From Notospermus geniculatus (Eukaryota; Nemertea; Pilidiophora; Heteronemertea; Lineidae), in NCBI GenBank assembly GCA_002633025.1, contig NMRB01001210.1, positions 6,751 to 70,750 of the forward strand: DNA of 64,000 nt, read 5' to 3'. The position numbers and the translations under genes were made by a program. Of the stretch, positions 31,829 to 43,107 are shown in pieces (within the stretch, counting starts at the first letter, position 1; each line of letters begins with the position of its first letter). The notes below the pieces were generated by a model. It was not told the origin of the DNA, did no database searches, and was given only the letters and a program-made list of their open reading frames with translations.

Positions 31829-33372
31829 GAGGTTTCGGAAATTTGAAGTATGAAATACGATGTAGCCTACATTGTACGAAATTCAACTTCATTTCAAGGA
31901 CGCAATGTATTTCTGGAGATGGTTGCTACCACAGATGTCACTGCTGCAAGTACGTCTTTTAGCATATCATGTAAGAGGCCGAGAGAGTTATGCTGCATTG
32001 AATTTTTAACACTTCGTACGTGTAGCTACGAAATGGAAACGAAAGATAAAGTGGCTGTTCGTTTTCGTCACTTGAGGAATCTGAGTTGTGATCCGTGGGA
32101 AAACGGAAAAAGCTACATGTATGCACTTACAAACTGCAGGGATTATTTGTTGTGCTGTACAGAATAATCGCTGCAATTTGCAGCTTCATAGTTTTCTCCA
32201 TTTTCTCAAGGATCACAACTCGGATTCCCCAATTGACGAAAACGAACAGTCCCTTTCAAATTTTAAAGCTGAACTGCATGAACAAAAACTGGAGATCCGA
32301 GCACTAAAAAAGACCACCACGCCACGGTGGTGGTCAAGAGAAATGCAAACGACCATAAGGCACTTTCAAAACACCTCTGAAACATGATAGACTACCGGGC
32401 TATTTGGTGGCGCCACTGTATTCACCCTGAGTCAGTCAATAGAGCAACATCAAGACATGGCATCCAGTGACTTCTGCAGGTCGAAGGCATTAGGTTCTTA
32501 CCGAACCAGAGAGTAAAGTCGGTCACTATTCTATAGTATTCACGTCTTGTTGACATTTATGGTGTTACCAAAGCACCAGTTGAAAACATGTATGCGTTCA
32601 AAAACAATACAACACTCATTTGACGTATATCAACGTCATCAGATATCATTATGTATAGGTTGAGGATAATTCTTATTTTATCCCTTTGGTCATAATCACC
32701 GCAATCAATTAAATATTCTTTCTCCAAATACACATACATCGCGCGAGTCATGTATGCATTATTGCTCATATCAAGTACATTGCGTTTCTGTGAAAATATA
32801 TTCAAATAACAAAACTATGGCAAAAGAAATAAAATAAGATTTATGTGCAACATGTTTGCAATGATACCAAATTGAGTTTCTGAAACTCAGACGAGTGGTG
32901 TATTATTTGTTGATGCCGAAGTTATTGCCATTTTACCACATATTTTAACTGCGCGCAAGCACTAAAGAACCCTGACCAACCTCATGCTCAAGTTCCTACG
33001 GATTGTCCTAAGTCTACCCAGGCTCTGTCACTTTGACACTATCTCTTGATGTGTCTCGATAGAAAGCCTGAGATTGAATACAGTGGCGCCACCAAATACG
33101 CTGGTGGTCTATCATGTTCTGGAGGTGTTTCGAAGGGCGTTTGCACTTCTGTAGACCACCATACTGCGGCGCTGTGGTTTTTGTTCATGGAGTTCAGCTT
33201 TAATATACACCGTAACTCTATCGGTCTAGCGTCATACATTTTGTACGCTAAAATACGCTCTTGAAGCAGGTGATATTTTTGGTAACAACCACCTCCTGAA
33301 ATACATTACGCCATGGAAATGAAGTCCAATTTCGTATTTCGTACTTCGTGTTTCGTCAGATTGGCGAAACCT
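31829..33372. mobile_element. 1.54-kb element with TTTCGCAAA-family TIRs
   Basis: The left arm (31829-32045) and right arm (33201-33372) are inverted copies of the TGACGAAACACGAAGTACGA family. A second inverted layer lies just inside: 32262-32425 against 33068-33205, sharing GGTGGCGCCACTGTATTC and GTGGTGGTC-type blocks. A MITE of the AAGGGGCTGTTCG family (32049-32255) is inserted next to the left arm. No transposase was recognised in the 32430-33060 interior. Confidence 0.65.
32049..32255. mobile_element. MITE, AAGGGGCTGTTCG family
   Basis: AAAGTGGCTGTTCGTTTTCG to AACGAACAGTCCCTTT with the same inner CTGCAGG and GCTGCAATTTGCAGC arms as 29762-29962. Confidence 0.78.
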
Positions 33373-33716
33373 CACTCCTGTGGTCACAAAAAAATGTTTG
33401 GCGCCAAAAGTCAAGTGGATAAATTTTGGAAGTTTCAAATTGTCAATACGTAATTTAGAATTTGTCAGCATTCCACCTGTGCACCTCACTTAGAGCGGAA
33501 TAACTGACACTAATTTATAGAGAGTGACTCAATTTGCAAAATTTCCTTGTAGAATCCCACCTCAGCATATAGGCCTACACAGCTCTGATGGTATTATTCA
33601 AAGCCTCAGGAACTGAACACGACTCCAAGTCAGGATTAGCTCAATCAACTATTGGAATACCCCAATGCTGTTAAAACTCCCATGACGAATCTAATCAAGC
33701 TTTAATCAGGAGCTAC
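33373..33716. other. No gene seen
   Basis: 3' flank of the exon ending at 33717. No AATAAA-type signal was located with confidence. Confidence 0.35.
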
Positions 33717-33937
33717 CTACGCAAGAGCAATCTCATTTGACCTAAACCGTTTTTTTGCAAGTGCATTGACAATGACATCATTCATTGAGATTCTTTTCTC
33801 ATCCCGGGTTGGGATTTTTTTCCATCTCAGTTGATCGTCAGATGATCTCAGTCCAAGGTCTTTCGAGAGAGATTTTCGCTCTTGACTACTTTTTATTGAG
33901 TTCATGTTCCCGGCACAGGATTTGAAGCCTGGATTCA
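33717..33937 (-). CDS. Candidate last exon of the NIPA-like gene (tail 1)
   Basis: After the acceptor CTGTCATATCAG the exon begins TG. Joined to the single A left by the exon ending at 35090, it makes ATG and continues MNPGFKSCAGNMNSIKSSQE to a TAG at 33717, about 73 residues. It is hydrophilic and rich in Lys, Arg and Ser (KRISMNDVIVNALAKKRFRS), consistent with a cytosolic tail after the last membrane segment. It is the nearest in-phase terminal exon. The pair 29537 and 27136 is an equally phase-compatible alternative. Confidence 0.55.
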
Positions 33938-34055
33938 CTGATATGACAGATTAACTATGGGGGAAGTATAAAAATAATACTCCGTGCGAGAATGAAAAGT
34001 AACACATTCAACGAACGAAATACCATAAAAGGAGTAAGAAATAAAAGTGGAAAAA

Positions 34056-34449
34056 GTATAAGGCAACTGAGTGGATTCGGATGGAGGTTTTGGAGGTTAC
34101 CGGTTTAAACTAGTTTCGACCAATTTCGACCAGTTTTGATTGGTTTCAGCCATTATGTCCCGTATTTCCACTCATTTGCCTTATACTATGACCATTCGAA
34201 TACCACCTTACAATAGCGGATTATTGTTTTGCGGGATTGCATTCCTAGGACTCTGATTCCTGTCACACCTGCCTGTTCATTCTCAACACATGTGGTTTTT
34301 CTTTGGTGTATTTCAACGAACACGCAATACATCAATTAATCATAACCGAGTCCCGGACATAATGGCTGAAACCAATCAAAACTGGTCGAAACTGGTTTAA
34401 ACCGGTAACCTCCAAAACCTCCATCCGAATCCACTCAGTTGCCTTATAC
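34056..34449. mobile_element. 394-bp nested hAT-like MITE
   Basis: About 105-bp TIRs start GTATAAGGCAACTGAGTGGA. Flanked by TGGAAAAA (34048-34055) and TGGAAAAT (34450-34457), an 8-bp near-perfect duplication, inside the 34030-35033 element. Confidence 0.82.
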
Positions 34450-34674
34450 TGGAAAATAAGTAGCAGGAAATTTTGGAATTTTGCGCGAATTTTTCATTTT
34501 CTCAAATTGGGAGAATTTGTTTCCCATTTTGCGAAATAAGACCGTCTATGACAAACCCCATCAAAGTCGCTGAACACCACATGGTTAATAGGTTACATAA
34601 GGAGTGTCATCACAATAAAAAAAACGACGGTCTGTTGGTGGCAAATAAAGCCTTATCGATGGTACAACAAAGAT

Positions 34675-34818
34675 CTGGGACTTTATTCACAAAGCTCCCG
34701 TAACTTAAAGGACACGCAAATCATTTGCCAGGCTGATAATGAACAATAGGTTGCCCGCCAATGGACAATAGTTTACGCACTCCCGTAAGTTACGAGAACT
34801 TCGTGAATAAGGTCCCAG
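34675..34818. mobile_element. 144-bp nested MITE
   Basis: The TIR CTGGGACTTTATTCACAAAG is mirrored by CGTGAATAAGGTCCCAG. It is nested in the 34030-35033 element. Confidence 0.75.
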
Positions 34819-35089
34819 GTATGGTCAAGGCCTATGTCACTCCCCAGCGACTTTGGCCGGGTTTTCTCATAGACGGTCAGAAATATCGCGCGAAAAATCT
34901 GACAAAATGTCATGTCATTTTACGCAAATTTCTTAAATTGGGAAAAAAATTCTCCCAATTTGAGAAATTGAAAAATTCGCGCAAAATTCCAACCCACTTC
35001 TTATTTTCCAATTTATTTCTTACATGTACTCCCTTCATAGCGAATAATCCAAGTCACGTGATTTTCAAGGTTTTCCTCTCGGAACTTAC

Positions 35090-35199
35090 TCGGAATAAAT
35101 TCGGCCACAAGTTTGTCCCTTGTCATGGCTTCAGGCGGTACTTCTTCCGCAGCCCTTCCAGCTGTGATGAAATGGACTCCTATAAAGCACAAGGTGCAC
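35090..35199 (-). CDS. NIPA-like transporter, exon with last membrane segment
   Basis: Acceptor CCCATTTCAG, donor GTAAGTTCC, 110 bp, phase 2 in and phase 1 out. Encodes the end of the final hydrophobic segment (CTLCFIGVHFITAGR) and the start of a charged cytosolic stretch (EEVPPEAMTRDKLVAEFIP). Confidence 0.82.
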
Positions 35200-35342
35200 C
35201 TGAAATGGGAGTGTGCAATGGATGGCATTAAAGGGACTTAGTCGCGGCAGCCACAAATGACACTGAGAATAATTTCGTGGCCCACGAAATTCACAATTTC
35301 AAAATTACAAATATCGTATGCTCTAGTGAATGATAAATAAAA

Positions 35343-35482
35343 AGGCAATTTCCAGAGTGTTTGCGAATTTTCGACCCCAACCGGGGTCTTCTTCAGGCTG
35401 GAACTTTACAATCCGAAACTCTAGAACAGTTTGAGCTGAAACCCAAATGTAGATTAGAAGTATCCCATCCAAACAGGATGGG
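35343..35482 (-). repeat. GACCCC-hairpin family fragment
   Basis: GTTTGCGAATTTTCGACCCC then AACCGGGGTCTTCTTCAGGC, followed by GAGCTGAAACCCAAATGTAG. Same subfamily as the fragment at 57800-57893. Confidence 0.65.
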
Positions 35483-35717
35483 GTTTAGCGTTAAAACCCT
35501 TTGGAAAATATGGAAGTAAAAATGCGTTTTTGTCGGAGCGTTCTAAAACTGAAACAACTTCGAAAATATGATTTTTCCTTAAAATATTTTTTTATCTTTT
35601 AAAACGCATTTTTGCGTCAAAAGAGCTTCGAAAATATGGGCCTAATTGTTTACATTGCACTCCTCTCACTGACAAAGATATGATAAACACATGATATGAT
35701 AACAAGAATGAACATAC

Positions 35718-35870
35718 CCGAAGAGGAACATGAAGATATCAAGACCGCTTAAGCCCCAAAATTCTCTGTAGAATATAATACCAGCCAAGATGGCACTGAT
35801 TGTGAAGAAGACGAAGTTGGTTGGGACGACTACTGTCGAGTAGAATGACTTCATGGCCATGTTCAGGAAT
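35718..35870 (-). CDS. NIPA-like transporter, core membrane exon
   Basis: Acceptor TTTTTCTTCAG, donor GTATGTTC, 153 bp. Encodes FLNMAMKSFYSTVVVPTNFV followed by FFTISAILAGIIFYREFWG and LDIFMFLFG. The LN-A-(x)n-VP-FFT-I-FY-E pattern is the most diagnostic segment of the NIPA family. Confidence 0.9.
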
Positions 35871-35943
35871 CTGAAGAAAAATATATTGTAGCATTACAAT
35901 CCGGGAAATCCCCTTTATTAACAAATAGTGCCAATGGCACTGT

Positions 35944-36650
35944 GCCCGCTTGGCTTGAAGCAGTTTGGCCCCCTAGTGGCAAAGTCAAGAATCAGATTTT
36001 GTCGAAACTTCATCTGAGTTGTTACAGCCTAGAGGTACATGTAGATACGTGCAAAGTTTCAAAGCAATAGGTCAAACCGTAACAAAAAGAGCCAATTTCG
36101 TAATTTCAGGCAAACTTTGACCTCTGTGAACTTGAAAAGTAGGTCAAATTAAAAACTCGAGTACTATATCTTATGTATCCCTATTAGATATATCCATGAT
36201 AAAAATTTGACAAAGATCCGTCTCTTGCGAAGGGAGAAACAGTACTTTCAGTGATTTTGGTTTTGGCCCCCTAGTGGCAAAATCAAGAATCAGACTTCAC
36301 GAAAATTTTGTCTGTAGGTTGCTATAACCTAGAGGTACGCGTGTACAAAGTTTCAACATGATAGTTCAAACCATTATCAAAATATAGCCCTTTGAAATTT
36401 TTCACAAAACGCCCCCTGGAGGCCAAAATAGGAACCCAACTGTGGTCAAAATCGAACTCGATCTAGATTTTAGGCCCATATATATACACCTACCAAAGAT
36501 AAAAAAGATTCGTCAAAAAATAAAGGCGCTAGAGCGCTAACGAACCAAAAGATTACGGACGTACCGCCGTACGGACTGACGCACGACAGACCACCACTCA
36601 ATGACCCCAACCACAGCATAAGCCCTGCTGGGCCTTGCGGCCAAGCGGGC
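35944..36650. repeat. Interspersed repeat with GCCCGCTTGGC ends
   Basis: Starts GTGCCCGCTTGGCTTGAAGC and ends GCGGCCAAGCGGGCTAAAAA. Inside, GGCCCCCTAGTGGCAAA and CCTAGAGGTAC segments recur at about 300-bp spacing. It resembles in style the GCCACCTGGTGGCC repeats at 39867 and 49000. Confidence 0.5.
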
Positions 36651-36915
36651 TAAAAATCGTTTCGGACTCGCACCGCTTCCGATTTCAGACTATAGTCCGA
36701 GTTTGGAAATTCTCAGGACTTCCGAATTCGGACGTCTAAAGCTTGAATTCGATCGAAATCTGGATATGAGAAATTTTAAATATCACATTGTAGCAGAACT
36801 ACTTGTCTCTCATTTCACAACGGCGTTTGTATTTTTGTGGTGGAGTTAGTTAGTAATTCTTTGTTTCTCAGCGGAGGTCCACCACATCTAATACGGCTAA
36901 TACATGTACGCTTAA

Positions 36916-37065
36916 GCCAAGCGCACATTTGCGACAAAACTCAATGCGTTAGGGGTGCCTGTTAAAATCGACTGACTTGGCTGAATGACGAGTCGACAGC
37001 GTTGGGTCAGTCGACTTTAAAAACACCCCTTACGCATTGAGTTTTGCCGCAAATGAGCGCTAGGC
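36916..37065. mobile_element. 150-bp MITE, probable TTAA target
   Basis: Left GCCAAGCGCACATTTGCG, right CGCAAATGAGCGCTAGGC. Inner arms CAAAACTCAATGCGTTAGGG mirror. TTAA lies on the left (36912-36915); the right side reads TTTA. Confidence 0.65.
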
Positions 37066-37228
37066 TTTAGCCTCTTACACCAGACCTTCCGATTTTCTCC
37101 TTTCATATAAATTAAGATTTTAGGCGTCTGAATTCGGACCCCCCTCAGCTGCCGAATTCGGAAACGTTTCTTTTAAAGGATATTTCCCGGACTGATAAGA
37201 ACAGCAATCGGGGACTCACAGAACCAAT

Positions 37229-37420
37229 GGTGAGGTTTCGCAAATCTGACGAAACACGAAGTACGAAATACTAAATTGGACTTCATTTCCATGAAGTACA
37301 CATGTAATGTACATGTATTTCAGGAGATGGTGGTACCACAAAATCGCCTGCTGCAAGAGCGTCATTTAGCGCATGACGTTAGACTGATAGATTTATGGTG
37401 TATAGGCCTACATTTAAGGG
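37229..37420 (+). repeat. TTTCGCAAA-family arm, solo copy e
   Basis: GGTGAGGTTTCGCAAATCTG, then CGAAGTACGAAATAC and GGTACCACAAAATCGCCTGC. No partner arm nearby. Confidence 0.7.
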
Positions 37421-37849
37421 CTTCTAAGGGCTTCTAAAATCAAAATTTTCTTAGGGGGGTCCTTTCCAGGAAAGTTTCGATTTCAGGGCCAGACCCCCCC
37501 CCCGTCGGATCAGCGACTCACGCCTTTGGCGCTCAGACTTCGCCCAAACAAGTAGCCTCCTACTTTCCCACTGGTAGCCCCCTACTCCTGAAACTTTTGA
37601 AAACCCTGAAGTTCATGCAATTTCATGGTTTGCAAACAATGAGAACGATAACCATAAAATCGGCAAAATTATTTGTTTTCAAACCGTAATAATGTGAATG
37701 CATCATGGATTGAAAACATATTGCAAATTGCAAAAACAATGCTTTGCAAACCATGATAATCCGCAAAAGCATGGTTTGGGAAACCACGACTAGTGTAAAA
37801 AACATGGTTTGCAAAACATGGAAATCCATGGTATGCGTATAATAGACTC

Positions 37850-38062
37850 TATTCCTCTAAAAGAGCGCAGCACCTGACGGGACAGCGTCATGACGTACCG
37901 CACGTCATTTCTGAACGCACAACGTGACTCGAAAAAAAATCCCGTTGTTTCAGCGATCATGACGTCGTGAAATAATCTGATTTTTTTTTCGTCTCGCCTC
38001 AAAACATCATGAATGACGTCTTGGTCGCTGTCCCGTCAGGTGCTGCACTCTTTTAGAGGAAT
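37850..38062. mobile_element. 213-bp MITE, CACCTGACGG family
   Basis: Ends ATTCCTCTAAAAGAGCGCAG and the inverse, subterminal CACCTGACGGGACAGCG, and TGACGTC-rich interior. Related copy at 43462-43668. Confidence 0.75.
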
Positions 38063-38073
38063 ATCCTGTATTG

Positions 38074-38194
38074 TATGCGCAGTGGAACATAGACTGGTCT
38101 CTGCCTAGTTTCGTTTCGTTCCGTTCCGTTGCACTCGACCAGCACAACGGGCAGAGGATCATTCCATTGTTGTGAAATTGTTCCACTGCGCATA
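38074..38194. mobile_element. 121-bp MITE
   Basis: TATGCGCAGTGGAACA and TGTTCCACTGCGCATA-type ends, with a TTTCGTTCCGTTCCGTT stretch inside. Confidence 0.65.
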
Positions 38195-38575
38195 AAATTG
38201 CATACCATGGATTTGACTATTTCCATGGTTTGCAAACCATGATTTTTGCAATGTCCATTGTTTACAATCCATGAAGATTTGATATTCGTTTGAAAACCAA
38301 GATATTTGCCGATTTTTCATGATTTGCAAACCATGAATTTGCATGAACCTCATGGTTTGAAATGATTTGTTATGGTTTGAAATCAAGGTATATTTTCAAA
38401 ACCATGAATTTGTCTAAGTTTCATGGAATGAAGCCATATGTTGTTTGAATGATAGTTTGAAAAATATTTCCATGGTTTTGTTACTTTTATTGGATGAAAT
38501 AAGTCAAAATATGTTTCAAACAAAACCATAAATTTATGGTTTGAAACAATGACATTTCAAATAATTTTGGTAAAC

Positions 38576-39866
38576 AATTAAATTCCCACATGGCGCCTCA
38601 TCGACGTGATAATCATTCTTGAACGCTCATGCATACGGGAGAGTTACGCGTGATCAGTCTGTTAGTGTTACATGTACATGTACTTTTGTAATGCCGCTGT
38701 AGTGGATGAAATTTTTCATCCAATTTTATGAATATGCTAAACGCCTAATGCGGGTTAATACATTGAAGCCCCAATAGGCCCGGAATTTAGGGAAAAATGG
38801 ATATTTGATCGTGTACAGTGGGCATTAGTTATTGTTCAAACTACATATGTAATGAAGATTATGCAAATACATGTTCATGTATCATTGAGTGAACTCGTGC
38901 ACTCTTGGGGAACCCCCAAACCCCTTTACTTGTTGCGACCACAGTCCTTCTTATCTGCTTTTGTTTTTGTGTGGGATTTTTCATATTGTTCATCCATTCA
39001 CACACAAAAAATTGACGTAGGCCTAACCACAATACTCGCTTTGCGAAGCAGCTCACTTGGCTGTCACGAGTTAATATCGATCCACACATATCAGAGTGCG
39101 TCTCAACATAATGTACGCCCTTCAGGGAATCCCAGAACTTGAGGCCAGGCTACCCACACAGTGCTATCGGACACGCAAGAAAGCTTGGATCGAGGTCAAT
39201 TCAGTTGCGCATATTCCCATTGCGCATTTTGATTTTACAAAAATTCCAGTAAGCCAGTAACAAAGATCAGTTTTAAGAACAATCTGGGAGAGTGGCCATG
39301 GTAGTGATCTCAGAATTCAATGAAACTTGGCAAAAAGTTGCCAGTACATAAACGGAAAATCCCAAACTTTCAGGTCCTACTTTTGATCGGTATGGCTACA
39401 GCGCCAACTGGAAGTTAGAGAATAGTTGGTTGTAAGGAATGATGCCATTAAGAAAAGGACAAATCATGTGTTAGAGAAGAGATGCTGTACCACTGCAATG
39501 CAACTTATTCTTGTTGACATGGTTGATGCAACCTCATTTTGGGGCCAAGTTATCAAGTTAATTTGACTCCGTTGGAAGAAACTCATGAGCCAATCAGAAA
39601 ACACCTTGGTTTAATATGGTGTAATATGCGGGAAATTTGAATTCACTTGTGGAGTCTAATGAATGAGAGGCTTTTCACAGCACCTATGGCTTTATGTGGC
39701 GATCACTAAAAAATCCTAAGGAAGACCCATTGAGAAGTTTGAAGAGCATTGAATTTTGATAGTTTAAGATGATTAGTTCAGGTAGCATGTATGGGTGGTC
39801 GTTTCAGGGCGAGATGCTGCGAGTGCGAGGTGCTGTTTTTGACGCGATGAAAACAATGAATTTTTA
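38576..39866. other. No gene seen
   Basis: Short ORFs on both strands at 38852-39142 overlap in antiparallel and show no domain. Confidence 0.4.
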
Positions 39867-41930
39867 GCTCACCACCGGGGTGAGCTATTACGATGGTGAA
39901 GCGTCCGTCGTCGTGTGTTCCGTTAGCAGGGCACGTTTCATAACCGCTGGGGCTATTGATCATGACACCAAGTTTCGGTCCGATTCGATTGTTGGCTTGG
40001 CCACCAGGTGGCCAAAAAACCAAAAACACAAAAAGTGCAAAAACTCAAGGGTACAATGGTACAATGTACCTTAAAAAATACCAAGTTTCGGCCCGATTGG
40101 ACCCGGTGTGACCACCAGGTGGCGTAACCTGAAAATAAAGTAAGTGCTATTACTCAGGAACGGCTTGACACAGAGTGCTCAAAATTGATATTTACCTCCA
40201 TCCAGAATTATTGAACCGGTGGGGCTTTTGTAGTGGTTTACCATGTAGCTTTCGGGCGATAAAAGATAAAGTATGCTTTAGCTGCTTTAAGAGCGAAAAA
40301 GCAACGTTCTCTCTTAAAAGCAGCGAAAGCATGTACTGTCTATGATATTATGCATTTAAGAATTGGGGGCGAAACGCACAAACACATTGCATAATAAGTA
40401 AATATTATTTCACTGTAGCGCATTTACCGATACAGATTATCCACACAGATTACGTGGAAAATGCGAATGCCTTCGCCATACCACGATATAAGTACACCTC
40501 GCGACCTGTGTATTTTGAACTTCACATCACATGTACGACGATGATGTGTGAAACAGCCGAGCAGAATGGACTAACTCATGAACTTCGTTTTCAAAAAGCG
40601 ATTATCAGCTGATTATCAGACTGGTACAGCCAGCCCCTAGCGGAGGGATCGGGTAACCAATCTAAGCGATTATGACGCCATCAGTAACGTCACATATTCA
40701 TCGAGCGGAATGGGCTAAATTCGTTTTCGTGCAGTTTCGTCCCTGAGAATAATTTGTAGGCCAGCGTCACATGTTCATCGCCGGTTGCCAAAAAACCCTT
40801 CAAAATAATTTTAATTGGATCCCGTTTTGGACCAATTTTCACATCAGTTCGCCTAACAAATTATGATACACACCAGTCCTGTACAATTCATCTTGTCCAA
40901 ACAAGGCTATCGACTCCGTATGAACTCCGTCTTTAGCCTTGTCCGAATCGTGTCATCTTTTCCGTTAATGCATAAATTATTAATGAACCTAACCCCTACT
41001 TGACCCCGCCTCCGAGCCAATCAGAACTTGCGAAACAAATCACCGTTGGACACTTTCTTTGCTCTTCACGCTCGAATTTGTAACACGGATTTTGATTGGC
41101 GCGTCGATTTTCCTTCGCGCCCCGATGATTGGCTGAGGCTGTCACCACCTCAGAAACGGGAAATGTGGTGGATTCGAACCAGGCTAGATGGCCGTCAGGC
41201 CAGATAGACTGGTGAGAACCAGATGGTACAATTTAAACGCCTATCTTACTCTTGTAAATTCAGTATCTGGTGACAAAGTTTCAAGCGAATTTTCGTGTCT
41301 AAGGCCAAAATGATTGCTGTGAATGAAACACATACCGTATACGTAATTAGCAAGCTTCGCTAGCGGCGGTTGGTTTCCTTGCGTCTAGATGACCTTTAAA
41401 TGAATGTCAAATTTCGGCCTGATTTGACTTCAAACATGGCCACCAGGTGGCATAACCCAAAAATCATGAAAGTGCTGTAACTCAGGAACACCTTAACCCA
41501 AAGCGCTCCAATGTGCTATGTGGCCCCCTGCAGATGACCTTTATGTCCTGTCCATGTGAAGTTTCGGCCCGATCGGACGTCCAATATGGCCGCCAGGTGG
41601 CGTGACCCAAAAATCATCACAGCATTGCTGTAACTCAGGAACGACTTGACCCAAAGCGCTCCAATAGTGCTATGTTGTCCCCTGCAGATGGGGACCTTTA
41701 TGTGCATGTGAAGTTCTGGCCCGATCGGACATCAAGTCGGGCCGCCAGATTTATACCCCAAAATCATCAAAGTCCTTGGGAATGACTTGACTGAGATTGC
41801 TCATAACTGATACCGGTATGTACCTCCCTCTGTCATCGGACTATAATGCATGTAATGTACAACCCGGTGAGCATATGGTCCATGGACAATTTCATTCAGT
41901 TGTTGTGGGCAGACAACATCCACTGCCATT
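39867..41930 (+). repeat. TAGCTCAC/GGTGAGCTA-type repeat, forward copy, interrupted
   Basis: Begins TAGCTCACCACCGGGGTGAG. Segments 39867-40220 and 41270-41930 match, in inverse order, parts of 48945-50158 (shared GGCCACCAGGTGGC, GAAGTTTCGGCCCGATCGGA and GTGCTATGTGGCCCCCTGCA). The middle (about 40230-41270) has no counterpart and may be inserted. Confidence 0.6.
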
Positions 41931-42949
41931 GTCAGTCAGGGAGGAAGACGGTCAGCCATCCAGTCAAAACGGACGGACCGCCGTCGCTGACTTATTTCAG
42001 AAAATTCTGATTCTTAGCTTTGCACAGTCACAGTGTATTATCATGTCTCCGGATGGCATTACCTGTAGGCTAGGCCGCTGCAACTAATGCGGCATGGAGA
42101 AAGCTTGCTCGTACTCGTACCTCCTGTAGAAAGCTGAAAAGGATACAATCATCCTGAAATTTCACCATGTTCCACACATCTGATTGTGTGGAATTTTCAG
42201 TCAGTGATGAGGTGGGTCCAGAGGAACAAAAAACAAGTGGTTTCATTTCTCTTGCAATTAGTGTGAGATTTGGCCCATTTTTGTGCTATTTTGACTGGAC
42301 TATAACTTACGGGATTGCGCAAACTATTTTTTGTCCTTTTGTGGATAACCTATTCACTATCAGCACGACAAAGGATTTGCATGCCTTTAAAGTTACGGTC
42401 CCGAGCTTTGTGAATATTTATAAGGTCCCAGATAGGGGTCATTTTAATGCCAAGGATGTTTTTATTGAAAAGAAGGTGCCGGGGAAAATGCATTACAGCA
42501 GCATTACAGCAATGTCAAGATTTCAAATTTTTCAGGGGGGGAGGAGGAGGGCCCCACCCTCTGACCAGTACTCATTCAGTCCTGGGAAGAGCACTGAGCA
42601 TCAGCCACTACTCCTTTCCCTCAATATTCTGGAAATAAATGTTTTCTTATCTTCTTTCAGGCTAAAACTTCCAGTTGAAGATGTTAAGAGCCCACATAAA
42701 GAACTGAACAAATGGTGACAAACAACACCGTTAGTTAGAGACTATGCTGATTATAGTGGGGAGGCTTCGTTGATCAATTGTGCACTTTCGCTCAGCAGGA
42801 AAATTGACTCATGGTTAGAGAGTACCGGTAACACAAAACAGCGATTTCAGTTCTTGTAGAGATATTGAGACAGAAAACATCTATACCCACATTTTAGGGG
42901 TATCAGAACCGAATAGTGATATTGAATAAATGTGGCAGCTATCTTTAAT
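41931..42949. other. No supported gene
   Basis: The + frame at 42167-42718 is open for 183 codons but has no recognisable domain and low-complexity composition. I do not call it. Confidence 0.35.
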
Positions 42950-43107
42950 AGTCAAAGATAGGTGCCATCCAAATCTATAAACATAGCGTATCCCTTGGCT
43001 TTTCTAGTCACTGTTGCATTCTCAGTCACCAGTGCATTGTTTTGTGCATCCAGACCAATACAATGTAAGTTCATTGCAGAGAAATTCTGTGAAGATATGG
43101 TTAGCCT

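Larger units (their letters stand above)
34030..35033. mobile_element. GGAGTAAGAAATAAAAGTGG-family element with two nested insertions
   Basis: Left end GGAGTAAGAAATAAAAGTGG, right end (inverse) near 34920-35033 with CCCACTTCTTATTTTCC and TTTATTTCTTACATGTACTC. A simple 281-bp copy is at 52454-52734; another filled copy is at 48763-50245. It stops about 57 bp before the NIPA-like exon at 35090. Confidence 0.72.
37590..38575. repeat. CATGGTTTGCAAACCATG palindrome array with two nested MITEs
   Basis: Many variants of the 18-bp palindrome CATGGTTTGCAAACCATG alternate with AT-rich spacers on both sides of nested elements at 37850-38062 and 38074-38194. Outer boundaries are uncertain. Confidence 0.7.

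Noticed and set aside
34761-35231. 156-codon + strand frame
   Set aside because: It is antisense to the NIPA-like exon at 35090-35199 and runs through mobile-element ends.
42167-42718. 183-codon + strand frame
   Set aside because: No recognisable domain, no splice or start context, and the composition resembles the surrounding non-coding DNA. It is the kind of length expected by chance in a 64-kb window.
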